A DNA stretch of 64,000 nt from Isochrysis galbana (Eukaryota; Haptophyta; Isochrysidales; Isochrysidaceae), in the NCBI GenBank assembly GCA_018136815.1, contig CM030943.1:86046-150045 (forward strand), read 5' to 3'. Numbering within the stretch: the stretch's first letter is position 1; each line of letters begins with the position of its first letter. The notes beneath the pieces are model-generated. The model did not search any database and was not told the origin of the DNA. It saw nothing but the letters and a program-made list of their open reading frames with translations. The translations under genes and the position numbers were made by a program. Positions 31,890 through 43,340 of the stretch are shown piece by piece.

Positions 31890-32335
31890 GGCGTTGTGCT
31901 TTGTTGTTGTTGTTGCTGCTGCTTCAAGTAAGCTTCCAGCGACGCCGACGATACGCCACGTGTGAGTAGAACAGTAGAACGAACGGTTAAAATGTTTTGT
32001 GCTACAATGTACCCCCCTGGGGTACGAAATCCATGGAATCGTACCCCTCTACCGGATTTCCCCGCCATGGCGGCCCTCTCGGCCCAACGGTTGCCCGAAA
32101 TCGGTGCGCAGCCCTCGGCAGGGAGGGGGGGGGGGAGGGGGGAGGGGGGGAGATCAAAAGACAGATCCCGTTTACGTTAATGTTATCATCATATACTGTA
32201 AAAGTCCCTCGGTCCCAGGGGGTGCCCCCAAGGTTCCCGCCCGCACTCCGCGCCCAGAGTTCCCCCGCGGAAATAGTGAACGCACGGCGTGCACCTTCAT
32301 AGTAGGAGAGAAAGTTGTATAAGTTGTTATGCGTT

Positions 32336-32830
32336 ATGCGCACGCACGGCGCACGGCGCCCCCGCGGGGGGGGCAACCGATGCACATCGCGCCGTGCGCA
32401 TGCACGGCGTGCACATGGGTGATTGCAACTCATCACACATGTCCCGTGAGAGATCTATCTTATACTGAACGTTTACGTAATGCTGTGCGACCTGGGCACC
32501 ACAGGGGAACCGCAGAGAAGCAGAGAAACAAGTTGCTATGCGCACGCACGGCGCCCCCGCGGGGGAACCGATCCATAGGGGAGCCGCAGAGAAACAAGGT
32601 GCTATGCGCACACACGGCGCCCCCGCGGGGGAACCGATGCACATCGCGCCGTGCACATGCACGGCGTGCATATGGGTGATTACAAACTCATCACACATGT
32701 CCCGTGAGATATCTCTCTTATACTAGACGTTTGCGTAAGTGTAGGCGAATCGCAGAGAATCAAATTGGCACACGCACGCACGGCGTCTCCATAGGGGCGC
32801 GCTGGTTCGTCAGGAAAAAGACACTGTGAC
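32336..32830. repeat. tandem array with CGCACGCACGGCGCCCCCGC units, cut by the gap
   Basis: Units start with (A)TGCGCACGCACGGCGCCCC near 32336, 32537, 32602 and 32768. Two of them continue with a 100-base block including GATGCACATCGCGCCGTG, ATGGGTGATT, CTCATCACACATGTCCCGTG and CTTATACT, at about 32378-32475 and 32636-32735. The array runs into the N gap, which probably reflects more copies. A related CACGCACGGCGTCCC sequence occurs near 53198. Confidence 0.75.
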
Positions 32831-32831
32831 A

Positions 32832-32931
32832 NNNNNNNNNNNNNNNNNNNNNNNNNNNNNNNNNNNNNNNNNNNNNNNNNNNNNNNNNNNNNNNNNNNNN
32901 NNNNNNNNNNNNNNNNNNNNNNNNNNNNNNN
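32832..32931. other. assembly gap (100 N)
   Basis: Exactly 100 unknown bases, a conventional placeholder for a scaffold gap of unknown size. Confidence 0.99.
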
Positions 32932-34321
32932 ACTGCTGCCCAAAATAGACCAGTCCTTAAAAGCGCGCACCGTAGATGTTGAACGCCGATACTAGGGTCA
33001 CGTGTGAATATTGTTGTATAGTAGTAGATAACTATGGACATTTGCTCGCTCAATTCGACTGATGCCCCACAATTGACGGAACGACACCTTCTGCCCCCAC
33101 GCCCACGCCTTTCCTCTGCCTTTGCTTGCAAACCCGCCATTCCACATTCCATCCTTCTCCTCGTCCGCTCACGCCGCGCCTGGACCCCTTCCGTATCTTC
33201 GCATGTCGAGCGTCGAGCCAGTGGTCACCATCATTTCCCCATGGCGTGGGAGCACCGCGGCGCCTCACCTGACTGAGACGGGCACTGAAGACACAAAGCA
33301 GCCAATTACAGTATCACGCGTAAATACTAACGTAAACCCTTAGAAGGGGAAGGTCACATTCGACATTCGGGACCCGATGAGCAAACGAGAGCGAGAGAGA
33401 CCTGAACGCGGGGGAGCACCGTCCCTCACGCGCCCTCACGCCCTCACCAAGCGGACCAAGAGTGAGAGTGTGGTGTGGTGTCCGTATGAGCGAGCCATCG
33501 TGCCATCATTCATACTCGCGTCGAGCGTGTCGATCGTCCCTTGTGCCTTGGAGCTTGTATAGCTAGATCTGGGCCTCTCGGGAGCTCGGCGGTAGTGGAC
33601 GGTGTGTGTGGGAGGTCCGCCGCCGTCGCCGCCGCCCCCACCCCTTCCGCCGCCGCCGTCCCGTCCCTCCTGCTCGCCGCCGGCCGGCTGATGACGACTG
33701 ACGACTGAGCCCCCCCCCCCCCCCCTTCCCCCCCCTCCCTCTCGCCTAGATGGAATACTAGACTGTGTGAATCGTGAATCAGGAGAGGGGTACGTGATGA
33801 CGGCGGTGGTGGCAGAGGGGGGGGGGGGGACACACGGCAAGAGACACAGAGGAGAGAAGGCGAAGGGGGGGGGGAACAACGAGGGGAGTGACGGAGGGGA
33901 CGGGCGAGAGCTGGGGAGATCATAGGAGTTGGACCGGGGGGACAGAGGGGGGGGGGGCATAGGGACCGGGGGGGGGGGGGGGGACGGGACCGGCTGGGAA
34001 AAGGGGGAGGGGGGGGGGGGGGGGGGGGGCGACCACGGGCGGGAGCCGGAGGCGGCACTCCAGTACTGTGAGTCCGTCCGATGTCCCCCCCCCCCCCCCC
34101 TCCCCCCCCCCCTCGAGAAGAGAGAGCTCAGCGTCACACAAGAGATTCCTTCTCCTTCTCTCTTTCTCTTCCTCTCTTCCTCATCTTCTCGGTCCGTCCA
34201 CTCTCTCTCTCTCACTCTCTCTCTCTCTCTCTCTCTCCTCGTGCGAGGTGTTTCCTCCCATCGCGCCTCCTCTCGCCCGTCTCACCCCCCCCCCCCTCCA
34301 TCTTCTCCCTAGCTTGGCCAT

Positions 34322-36180
34322 ATGCTGGGCAAGTACTGCCTCCTCGCGGGACTAGCCGGAGCCTCAGGCTTCTCCACCATGCCGACGTACGATCCGGACG
34401 TCGTACTCACCGCTGAGAGTCAGAATTGCGACGGAAGGTACGCCACCCTCTCCCGGCAGCCGGCCCCACACAGGGAGCGCATGCCCTCGCTTGCGTTCGG
34501 CTCAACCAAGTGGCACTCCCAAACCCTTCCCTGACCGCGCTCCCGCACCCCTTGACCGCGAGCTCCCGTGCCCTTTCTTCTGTGACTGAGGTATCCCCAC
34601 CAGGCGAACCCCGACCGTTACCCCTCACCCTCATTCCCTGCAGCCAATGCTTCAACCGGCTCCATCCAATGATTCCCATGGCTGCATGGGCCAACCCGGG
34701 CGATGTGGTCCTCTTCGATACACCGACCTCCACCGCCGACCAGAAGAACACTTCGCTCTACGAGGAGAACCTCGCCTTTTCCCCATCGGTCGAGTATATT
34801 GGCACCCTCCATCAGCTTGCTGGGCCACTCGGCGTTTATGGCGCCGATGTGGGAGACAAGATCGCCATCACCATTCTCGACATCGAGGCCGAGGGCTGGG
34901 GTTGGAACCACGCAGCGCCTGGACTGGGATATCTGTCTGATATGGTTAAAGCCGAGGTTAGCTAGAGGTTGCCGTGCCTATGCACCCTGGCCGCAGACCT
35001 TGGCGAGGCCGTGACGCGTGCGCTTCTGTGCTTTGTCGCATACCCAGTGTGGGTGCCCCGACCGGCACCGCCATGAGTGACGAGCCTCCTTGTCTCCTGT
35101 CGCAGTACTTCAGCTGGTGGCAGCCGGTAGGAGCAGATCCCGGACGTCCAGACTACTGGGTATCCGACCGTTTCCCTGAGGTGCAAGTCCCCTTCCACCC
35201 ATTCCCAGGCATCATCACAGTCCTGCCAAACATGGAAATCGTCGAACGCGTCAAGGCCCGCGAAGTGCAGGTCAACGCGGATGGCGGCACTGCACAAGCT
35301 GCTGGGTCGCTGCAGATGGGCGTCACGGGCGACATTCCCTCCGCCTTTCCATCTTCCATATGCGGCGTTGGTGGGTCTGACCCTGAAAACTGTCTGCGCA
35401 CGATTGCACCTGACGTCTACTATGGCAACGAGGACTCGCAACGGATTGCGGTAGGGAGCACTCTTGTCCTCGAGTGCTTCGTCACTGGATGTGGTGTCGG
35501 AATTGGCGACGTCCATGGCGCTCAGGGTGACGGCGAGGTTTCCATCACTGCAATCGAAATCGAGGCAAAGGTCAAGGTGTCCATCAAGTTGATCAAGCCT
35601 GACGATCCGATGTACGTGCTACCGTCACCCACCACCGTTGGGACCAGCGCGGTGAAGGACTATTCGCCCACCTCGTTCGTATCCTTTCACGGTTTCAGCA
35701 ACAAGCCTCTCCCATTGCCGGCCTTTGTCGACGAAGTCGATGTGCCGTGGCCCATTCAGCAGCACCTTACCTTCGGCGATGCCGTCGAGGGCAAGGACTT
35801 CGTCGCAGACAACCTACAGCTGTCTGGACGCAATGCACTCATTAAGTGCATCACCTTTCTTCACGATGTGCTGGGCTACTCTTTCAATCAGGTATAGCTC
35901 TGAAGTGCGGGTCTCGTAATGCTGCGCCTGCCCTGACGTTTGCGCAAGTGATCAGCTCGTGGTGGCCTGACGACTAACATTTTATGTTGTTAGGCTATCT
36001 GATTCCCCGCCCCTCCAAACTTGCCTCCGCCCGCAGGCTCTAGTCCTCTCATCGGTCGCGGTTGATCTCCGGGTTGCTCAGGTTGTCGACAAGCCCCAGG
36101 CGTCAATGGAGGCCATCCTTCCGGTGAATATTTTTTCGGGAGAAGCTCGCGCAAAAATCAACGCCGCTGTCGGCCTCTGA
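34322..36180 (+). CDS. formamidase/acetamidase (FmdA/AmdA family)
   Basis: Four exons (34322-34437, 34644-34956, 35106-35891, 36037-36180) with GT-AG introns give a continuous 452-residue frame. The family hydrolyses formamide or short amides to ammonia and an organic acid. Diagnostic segments: YGADVGDKIAITILDIEAEG early on, FVTGCGVGIGDVHGAQGDGE (the GDxHxxQGDGE signature) followed by VSITAIEIEA in exon 3, and VLSSVAVDLRVAQVVDKPQ in exon 4, matching the usual CSVA.DL...EVVD end. The N-terminus (MLGKYCLLAGLAGASGF) is hydrophobic and may be a signal peptide, which would make the enzyme secreted or vacuolar; bacterial and fungal relatives are usually cytosolic. At 452 residues it is somewhat longer than the usual 300-410. 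Confidence 0.88.
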
Positions 36181-36812
36181 AGGCTGTGCGGCCAAATCTT
36201 CATCCATCGCATGAGGTGATGGTTTTTCGCTCGTCTTGACGAATAGTACAAAATATCCCCGGCGGGTCAGCGAACAAACACACCCAGCGGACGCCGTGCC
36301 GAACATTCTCGAGCTCCTCACTCGTCTTGATTCCACTGAATGCAGAGCGTTCGAGCACCGTTCTTGTTCGATTTGGAGATCTCGATGGCGGCAAGGAGAG
36401 AGTGGAGTCTGCACGTTGACCAACGTGGAGTGTGCGAGGTGAGAACTCATCAGAGCATTTATTCAGGCCGGGAAGTACGAAGAGCCGCGTGGGGCCTACA
36501 GTTATTGGCATTATCTCTCGCCCACTCTCGTAAAGGCCATGGGAGCAAATGTGGCACAGCATTGGCAGCGAGTACACGCCATGACGCGAAACTCAGCGTC
36601 TCTTGCGCTGCTTCCTGCGAAATATGCCGCACAAACAAGCATTGTACATTGACCAATTCTTTTCCGATGGTTTTGCCGCGTCATCTACGTGGTATGAACG
36701 TTCACGCTCGTGCAAGACCATGAACGAAATTCTGAGCACAGTAGTGCGAGCGGAACGAGCGCAGGCGCAGGAAGTAATGTGAAATTGGGGCTACATTGTA
36801 CATACCATTATA
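36181..36812. other. gene-free stretch
   Basis: Nothing supportable between the formamidase stop and the LINE fragment. Confidence 0.5.
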
Positions 36813-37150
36813 GAGAAAAATCTGAAGATTCTGGGCTAACACCTACTACCGTCTAGGTGAACACTACCTCCACACTGACATCGCCCTTAGCGTTCTATTC
36901 CCCTTGCCCCCTTCGTTGCTCCTGATTCATACGTTTCCGGGGTGCGGCCCAGGTGCACTACCGTGCGTGGGCGGAGGCGCTCTTTGAAATGAAGTCGGGC
37001 TCAAGATCTACGCCCTCCAATTTGTTGAGATGCGCTACAATTGCGCTGAAAGCCTCCTCGTCCTTGATCTTATACCCACGCTCATAGGGCGTGAAGGTGA
37101 GGATCACATGATCATTGACATAGAAATATCAAAGTCCTCGTGCCCCCTTC
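36813..37150 (-). mobile_element. internally deleted miniature LINE derivative
   Basis: Read on the minus strand, about 150 bases encode the LINE domain IKDEEAFSAIVAHLNKLEGV followed by DLEPDF (37070-36990 region). They then jump, near 36960, straight to the family's 3' untranslated region (GTGCACCTGGGCCGCACCCC ... CTAAGGGCGATG ... GTAGTAGGTGTTAGCCCAGA) and end ATCTTCAGATTTTT. The endonuclease, reverse transcriptase and most of the ORF are absent. The 5' end fades near 37150. It is a third independent member of the family, diverged from both long copies. Confidence 0.75.
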
Positions 37151-37419
37151 GGGTCGGGTCAGGGTGGTCAGTCAAGGCGGGTACGCGTGTGGCCTAGGGG
37201 GCCGTATGCCGTATGCGCGCGTTACGAGGTGCCCTGAGGGCTGCGCACTGCGCAGATGAAGATGACGCCTTGCCTTCAGATTGCAGACAATCAATCTCGG
37301 GCGGCCGACGACCGACGAGCATGGGACGGATCACTAAGAACTAAAGAATCCGGTGTGTTGAATAGTCAGTCTAAAAATACTTATTTTATCGTTTCCGCGA
37401 TCAATTATTAAAAAAATAT

Positions 37420-37575
37420 TCTTGAAGATGACTACTACGCTGCTAACCGCTATCCCTTCCGCTGGCTGGGGTCCACACCTAACATCGCCCTTGCCCCACA
37501 TTCACTCCCCTTTTCGCCCCCCCCCTCGTTCCTTTTTGTCGGTTTCGGGGGGTCGACCCATGTGCCATGTGCGCT
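37420..37575 (-). mobile_element. LINE 3'-end fragment
   Basis: The minus strand has CCGAAACCGACAAAAAGGAA then CGAGGGGGGGG, followed later by GGGCGATGTTAGGTGTGG and TAGTAGTCATCTTCAAGAAT then seven T. These match in order the 3' untranslated region and tail of the LINE family. No coding part remains, as expected for a strongly 5'-truncated insertion. Confidence 0.55.
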
Positions 37576-38101
37576 ACTTTCATAGCAAAAAAATTTTCCA
37601 ACTGGGAAGGTGCTGCTCCGAAGTTTTTTCTTCAGTGAAGGTGCAGGTGAAGATGAGAGTGCAGGAACTGCAGGTGCAGGTGAAGAAGACACGGTGAACG
37701 GGGCGCGCTGGGCGGCCAGTAGCCCGCCAAGGTGGCTGTTGATCGTGCTCGCGTGGGATTGCAAGTTGAGAGCCAAAATTGATCAAGTGGTGGGGCACAC
37801 CACCCATGTTATCGGAAAAAATAAGCAGGCACCTGCACTGCACGCACACTCCTTCACTCCAACTGCGGCATCGACGCCACATACAGCTGCGGAGCCCGCG
37901 CGCGCACATCGAAGCCCGCGCGCACACACCCGTTCTATTCAAACAAGATCCTCAAGCTGATTCTTTCACTCATGCGGACATGGGAAGCGCAGCAGCGGAA
38001 GCAGCAGCAACAGAACAGCCCCGCGCTGAACGCATGAAGTGCACTCCAGCGGGGGGCCCATTTTCAGAGACTGGGCGCGTTGTTGTCGCTGACGCTCGAA
38101 C

Positions 38102-38677
38102 TTGCTCCCTCCGCTGTTCCACCCTGCTGCGTTTCCTCGTGCTGTTCGTCCGTCTCGACTCCGGCATCGGATTCCAGACGCGTGCGCTCCCTGCCGATCT
38201 TGTAGAAGAAGACAGCCGATGGCGAGTCCGTCAGCTTCAAACCCCAACACCACAACGCTCGCCAAAGCAAAAGGGAAAGAGGAGATCGGGACAGTCACCT
38301 CCATCTTTTCGGTGCCGCTGGCTCCCGAGGTCGACTTTGCCGTCGCGCAAGCAGGGTCCGTTGCGGATGAGACGCCGGGAATCGCGGACGAACTCAAGCA
38401 TTACCTTTCACTCCCACAGGAGAAGAATTTGAACTTGGACGTGCTCAAGTGGTGGAAGCAACGCGACCACCAGCACAAGCCGGACCCCTCGACTGGACGC
38501 GTCCAGGGTTTGCCGATGCTGGCAAAGATGGCGCGGCAATTCCTCGGCCGGCCGGCGAGTTCCGCCAGTGTGGAGCGCGCATTCTCGAAGGCGGGAAAGC
38601 TCCACGACGACTTGAAGGCAAGCCAAAGTGACGACACTTTGGAGCATGCCCTTCTCGCATCACATAATACCGATTGA
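38102..38677 (+). pseudogene. hAT transposase C-terminal fragment
   Basis: The last 100 residues of this 191-codon frame form a typical hAT dimerisation domain: LKHYLSLPQEKNLNLDVLKW (the W of the LDVLKWW block), LPMLAKMARQFLGRPASSAS, then VERAFSKAGKLHDDLKASQS and EHALLASHN before the stop. In intact hAT transposases this lies at the extreme C-terminus. The N-terminal zinc finger and the catalytic region are not visible upstream, where the frame becomes low-complexity and Pro/Arg-rich. It is a truncated relic, or less likely the last exon of a domesticated gene. Confidence 0.8.
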
Positions 38678-38825
38678 TCGCCTGCCTTTCTTCCTTTTGT
38701 TTGTACGTTGGGTGGCCGGTGCGGTGTGTGCGATTCGGAAGGAGAAGGGCGTCGTGCGTTGGTACGTGGTACGTTTTGGGCGTCCGTGTACTGTCGCATT
38801 TGCATGTGTGCGCGTGTAATATGCA

Positions 38826-38985
<160 letters not shown>

Positions 38986-39229
38986 ACCTATTCCAACACT
39001 GGTCTCTCTCATTATCATTGCTCGTATCTATAAGGTTTCATTACATTCCTAGTAGGGAGCTAGCCGAGGCCGCCGGCCTGTCTTCGGCGCACTGCGCACT
39101 GCTGTACGGCGGCTCCGCCGCCGCTACCCGGGTGATTATCCTGAATAGTGGATTTTCACAATTCGGAACCAGTGGGTAGTAGCCCACCCCCTACCCACAT
39201 GGAGGTGGGTAGTGGAAATCGGATGTGGG

Positions 39230-39582
39230 TAGGTGAGTAGCACGATACCTAGTTATCTGGTTACAGGCCTTAAGCGCAGGCCCATGCGGGCCTGGGAGTG
39301 CGAGTCACGGCCCGCGCCCACTGGGGGTCTGGGTCAGATTGTTGAATGCCCAGCCCCTGCCACAAGGCAAGGGCTGGGGGTGATTGTACGGGCCCACCCC
39401 CAGGGGTGTCCGCGATGGAGAGAGGAGAGAGGGGGGCGTGCGAGGGCCCCCCATTGACCCCCACTTATAAAAGTAGGTTGCCGAATGGAGCATCTAAGTG
39501 GTCAAGAAATGCACCCCCAGCTATCATTAGTTTAGAAGCCCTGTTTGACCGCCCTACCCATGTGAACTAAGTATAAACTTAA
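39230..39582 (-). mobile_element. possible diverged short retroposon (hairpin end only)
   Basis: The right end carries AACTAAGTATAAACTTAATT next to CCCATGTG, matching the hairpin-plus-CATGGG end of the short retroposons at 16 kb and 20 kb. The body contains GC-rich inverted segments (CCCAGCCCCTGCC / GGCAAGGGCTGGGGG) but does not align clearly with the other copies. Left boundary unknown. Confidence 0.4.
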
Positions 39583-40060
39583 TTGTGTTCGTGGATGATA
39601 TAAAAGAATCGAATAGCTCATTGCAACCTCACGCTTTCGCCGTCGGCAATAGGCAGTAGCATCGGTCTCAATCAAAGAACCTAAGTCAGCTCGCATGAGA
39701 TGGCGAAAGGGTGTGGAGAGACAAAGTTCAAAATAACGGAGGTAAGGCACGAGTATGTGGATGGATGCAGGGTGCGGAATTTGGCGAGCACATCAAACGC
39801 CAAACCAATGTTGGACAACCTCTCTCTCTTACCCCAACAACCGATGAATATGCGTGTGCAAGCCAAAGTTAGCCATGGCTTCGGCTCCAGAATGTTCGCG
39901 GTGTTCTAGCCGACGAATGATCACACTCGATCTTGTGTGATTGCATCGGCAGCGTGAGACGGAGCTTGCTCTGCATTTGGTAAAAGTTGGTTCACCACTG
40001 GCGACCATCCGATTCGAAAAGCGGAGAAAAGATGATTCACAGCAAGGCCGAGATTCAAGC

Positions 40061-41646
40061 TCAATAGGTGTCCCCCCATTTGAACCCTTTTGGCGGCGGT
40101 GCCTCAGTCGCCACGGCTGCGGAGCGTTTTAAGCTTCGCGCGGTTGCGTCCGGCGCGTGCGTAGGAGTGGAGCTGGCCGAAGGCTCGCATAGTTGCCGCG
40201 GCGCCTCTACTTCCAGGGGTGTCGGTGCCACTTCCCACCATGCCGGCCGACCGTTCAGGCCATTCCAGAAGGCCTTCGCATCAACAGGCTTCTTTCCCGG
40301 TAGCGTGAGGCGAGTCACCTCCAGGATTGAGCCGTCCCCACATCGCAGGCGAAGAGCATTGGTGGAGCGTGCGAAACTCACGCGACGCGCATCCTCACCG
40401 GTGGGCGGTTGCGAGTCGTCCATGTCCGGTGCGCCAACGCGCGTGTGTAACAGCTTGGCGCGAACTGGCTCAGTCCCGTCGCCCATCCGGATCAGCGTCC
40501 ACGTGCCTGGCCAGCCCGCAAAGGCACGGACCTTGTTGTGCGCTTGCATCGCAGAGAGCGAATCTAGCCGCAGCTCGGCGTCGGTCACCGCCAATTTCGG
40601 CGCCTACAGAGGCGAGGGCTTGCACAGGCGAGCGTCAGCAAGGCCCTCTGGAAGCCTAGAGGTGCCGCAAGCAGGGCGGCTCGCGCGTTGTCGCAGAGGG
40701 TCATGTGAACCGGCGCTCGCCTTGGTGGCGCGCGAGTCGTCCTGCGGAGTGAGAACCGATTTGCACGAGCCGTCCCACACAGAGGGCAGTGCGGAGATGA
40801 GCAATCTGGTGCCCCGCTCAAACATTTCCATCAAGAGCTCAGGCTCCTGTTCGCTTCCATCCAACGAGCGCCTGCGCGCCGAGAAGGTGTGATTAGCCAT
40901 AACCATCATCGGCGAGCAGATAGGTCATGATGCGCGGCGAGACATGCTGGAGCACATCATGCTTGACGAAAGGGGGCGGCGAAGGAAGCAGAGACCAGCG
41001 GCACAACGCGACGGTGAGGGTGTGGGCAGTGAAGCGCATCAGGCAGGTAGTTAACTCACGTCTCCTGACGAAGGATGGGCCCTGCGTCCATCTTCAGCAC
41101 TGTAAAGGCGACAGTCACGCCAGTGACCTCGTCACCCGACTCGAGGCAGCGCTGGAGCGGCGCAGCGCCACGATAGAGTGGGAGGAGCGATGGGTGCACG
41201 TTGAGGGTGCCGAGGCGCGGCAGGTCGAGGAAGCACTGAGGCAGGAAGCAGCCATAAGCAGCAGTGACACACAGGTCGGGAGCGATCTCCTCGAGTCTCT
41301 TGAGGAAGTCCTCGTCCTTGGCGCTAACAGGTGTCAGGAGCTCGATGCCCTCTCGCTCGGCGAGCTGCGCGACCGGCGAGGGTGTCAGCTTCTTCTTCCT
41401 CCCGGAGCGGGCGGCAGGCTGAGACACAACAGCGGCAATTTCGAATCCGCCGCCCTCGCCAGCCAAGCTCGCCTCGCGCAGCAGCTCGAGGGATCGTGCG
41501 GCAACGGGTGGAGTCCCGAGAAAGACGAGTTTCCGCCGCTCAGTGGCCAGCAGCCGCACGGGGTGGGTGCGTAGTGCACCACGGGCCGGGAGGCAAATGC
41601 GAGTGGTTCGCGCAGTCGAAAAGAGCGCAAGCAGCAGCGACGCCAT
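40061..41646 (-). CDS. methionyl-tRNA formyltransferase
   Basis: Three exons on the minus strand (41646-41060, 40871-40721, 40603-40061) give 426 residues. The enzyme transfers a formyl group from 10-formyl-tetrahydrofolate to initiator Met-tRNA for organellar translation. Family segments: LVFLGTPPVAARSLELL, VTAAYGCFLP, LGTLNVHPSLLPLYRGAAPL, GVTVAF...DAGPIL, SEQEPELLMEMFERGTRLL, HNKVRAFAGWPGTW and LPGKKPVDAKAFWNGL. The first 35 residues are Arg/Ala/Leu-rich without acids, like a mitochondrial or plastid presequence. Intron 1 is GT-AG; intron 2 appears to be GC-AG (AAG/GCGAGC), the only choice I found that keeps frame and family alignment. A Ser/Pro/Thr-rich C-terminal extension of about 45 residues ends FKWGDTY. 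Confidence 0.9.
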
Positions 41647-42495
41647 TTCGCCGCTCGTGCTACAGAGACGGGGGGAGAGGGGGGGGGGGGGGGGGAGAGG
41701 GCTGGGGGAGAGGTGGGGGGGGGGGGGTGGAGAGAGAGGCAGGGGGATGAGGAGCAAGGCGCGGGGCGCGGGGGCCGACGACGACGAGGTAGTTTTCTTT
41801 AATTAAGACCCTCTATCTCATATATGAATCGGAAGGACACTTCCTGTGAACTCACGCCGCAGAAGTTGCAAGCTGCAGCAGCGTGCGCTGTGGCTGTGGC
41901 GGTCTGAATTTTGTAGTAGTGAAGTCCGTAGTCCAGAGGAGGGTAAAGGTAAGCAGGACAGCAGGACCTCGTGTGTGTCTAGTGTGTGTCTCGAACCTTT
42001 GCCGTTGCTAGGCTCACGCTAGAGCTCCTCACGTACCCGTTAGTGGCATACAGCTACTATCTCTATCTCATGTCTCATGGGCATAGCTAAGGCTTAGCTA
42101 AGGCACAGCTCTCGCACTCTCGTATCCTAGGATCTAGGTCTCGCATTTGGCGACCTTAAATTAGACGCCGAGAGGTCAATGGTCAATGGTCAAGACTCGC
42201 AAGGCATGTCAAGGTCAAGGCTCAAGGTCAATAAGGTCTCAAGTCTCAAGTGTGTCAAGTGTCAAGTGCGCCCTTGCGCCCTTGCGATTCGTCTCCGTTT
42301 CCTCTAAGGCGTGGAATATCATAGACAACTATGTCCATAGTTGATAGTTGTCTATTTGCCACCCTCTTTGCCTCTTTGTGCTAGGGCTAGGGACGTAAGC
42401 AAAAAAAGAATGAAGACAGAAGACGCTAAAATCGCAAAAGCTTGAAAAGCTCTCAACTTCAACTCGAGACTGGGCGCACTGCGTGCCCGTTTTCC
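41647..42495. other. gene-free stretch with degenerate GGTCAAG repeats
   Basis: G-tracts flank the formyltransferase start (41680-41735). From about 42170 to 42275, GTCAAG/GGTCAA/TCAAGTGT motifs recur many times. A small palindrome ACTATGTCCATAGTTGATAG lies near 42329. No gene. Confidence 0.5.
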
Positions 42496-42500
42496 GACGA
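42496..42500 (+). repeat. 5-bp target duplication of LTR element, left
   Basis: GACGA directly before the TG start of the 5' LTR; the same five bases follow the CA end of the 3' LTR at 46135-46139. Confidence 0.85.
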
Positions 42501-43340
42501 TGTCGCATTCGCGAATCGACACTGGATAGGCTCCTCTTCGTCGTTCGGCATTTATCGTTATAATTCTCTCGTTCTCGTTCTCGGTCAAAAAGCTTCGCTT
42601 GGACGCATAGGGTCTTGGGTTGTGGAGCGTTCTCTCTCTTTCTCTCGAAAGAGAAGGAAGTTTCCCCACCCTTCTCCCTCCTAGGCGCCTCGCAAATAGG
42701 TTTAATTCGCTATCTTCTCCACGTTTCTCTATCTACTGCAGTGATTGCAATCAGGTTTAATTTGCAATCTCATCGCATCTCCCCCTTAGGCACACCGCAT
42801 CTCTCTCGTCTTATTCGGTAAGTCTTTTGGAATCCTGTGCGGCAGGATTGCCCCTCGTTTCCGTTATGGTGCGATTCCCCTTCCAGACGGGATCGCCGAC
42901 AGATCGCCTTCTGATCGTCGTCCGTTGTCGTCTGGCCGGAGTGTTTGGGTTTGATTTCAGTCGAGTTAAGTGAGAAAGTCGTGGGGCGAGAGTCGGGGTG
43001 TTTTCCTGGGTGTCTCTGTCCGTCGTCCTGTCGTCAGTCGTCATCCGTCGCTCTCGCTCTCGTCGCTCTCGCTCTCGTAACACTCATACCCTACAGCCTC
43101 GCCTCGCCTCGCCAGCCCCTGCCATCACAGCCCTCCTCACACTCACCCCCGCCTCTCGCCGCTCGCTCGATGTCGCTTTCGCCGCCGTCCTCGCCCTCGC
43201 TCAAGCCCGCCTGCCCGCCTTCCTCTGCTGACGGGCTTCAGCCCGTCAGCACCTCCGAACTCGTCTCCTCCGCCGCGCCTGCCGCCGGCATGGCCCCTTC
43301 CTCATTGCCCTCAGGCCCTATGGGCCATCACAATTCGTCA
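42501..43340 (+). repeat. 5' LTR
   Basis: 840 bp, TG...CA. A TATA-like TATAATTC lies at 42559-42566, so transcription probably starts in the following 100 bases. A perfect 22-base palindrome with 10-bp arms (CTGACGGGCT / AGCCCGTCAG) lies at 43228-43249. The gag-like ORF starts at the ATG at 43170, inside the LTR. Confidence 0.93.

Larger units (their letters stand above)
31890..34321. other. gene-free stretch with repeats, gap and homopolymers
   Basis: It contains a tandem array (32336-32830), a 100-N gap, G-tracts near 32126-32150 and 33955-34030, C-tracts near 33712-33725 and 34084-34112, and a CT microsatellite near 34201-34237. No gene is supported. The end is the promoter side of the formamidase gene. 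Confidence 0.55.

Noticed and set aside
33436-34215. 259-codon minus-strand Pro-rich frame
   Set aside because: Generated by long C/G homopolymers; no domain.
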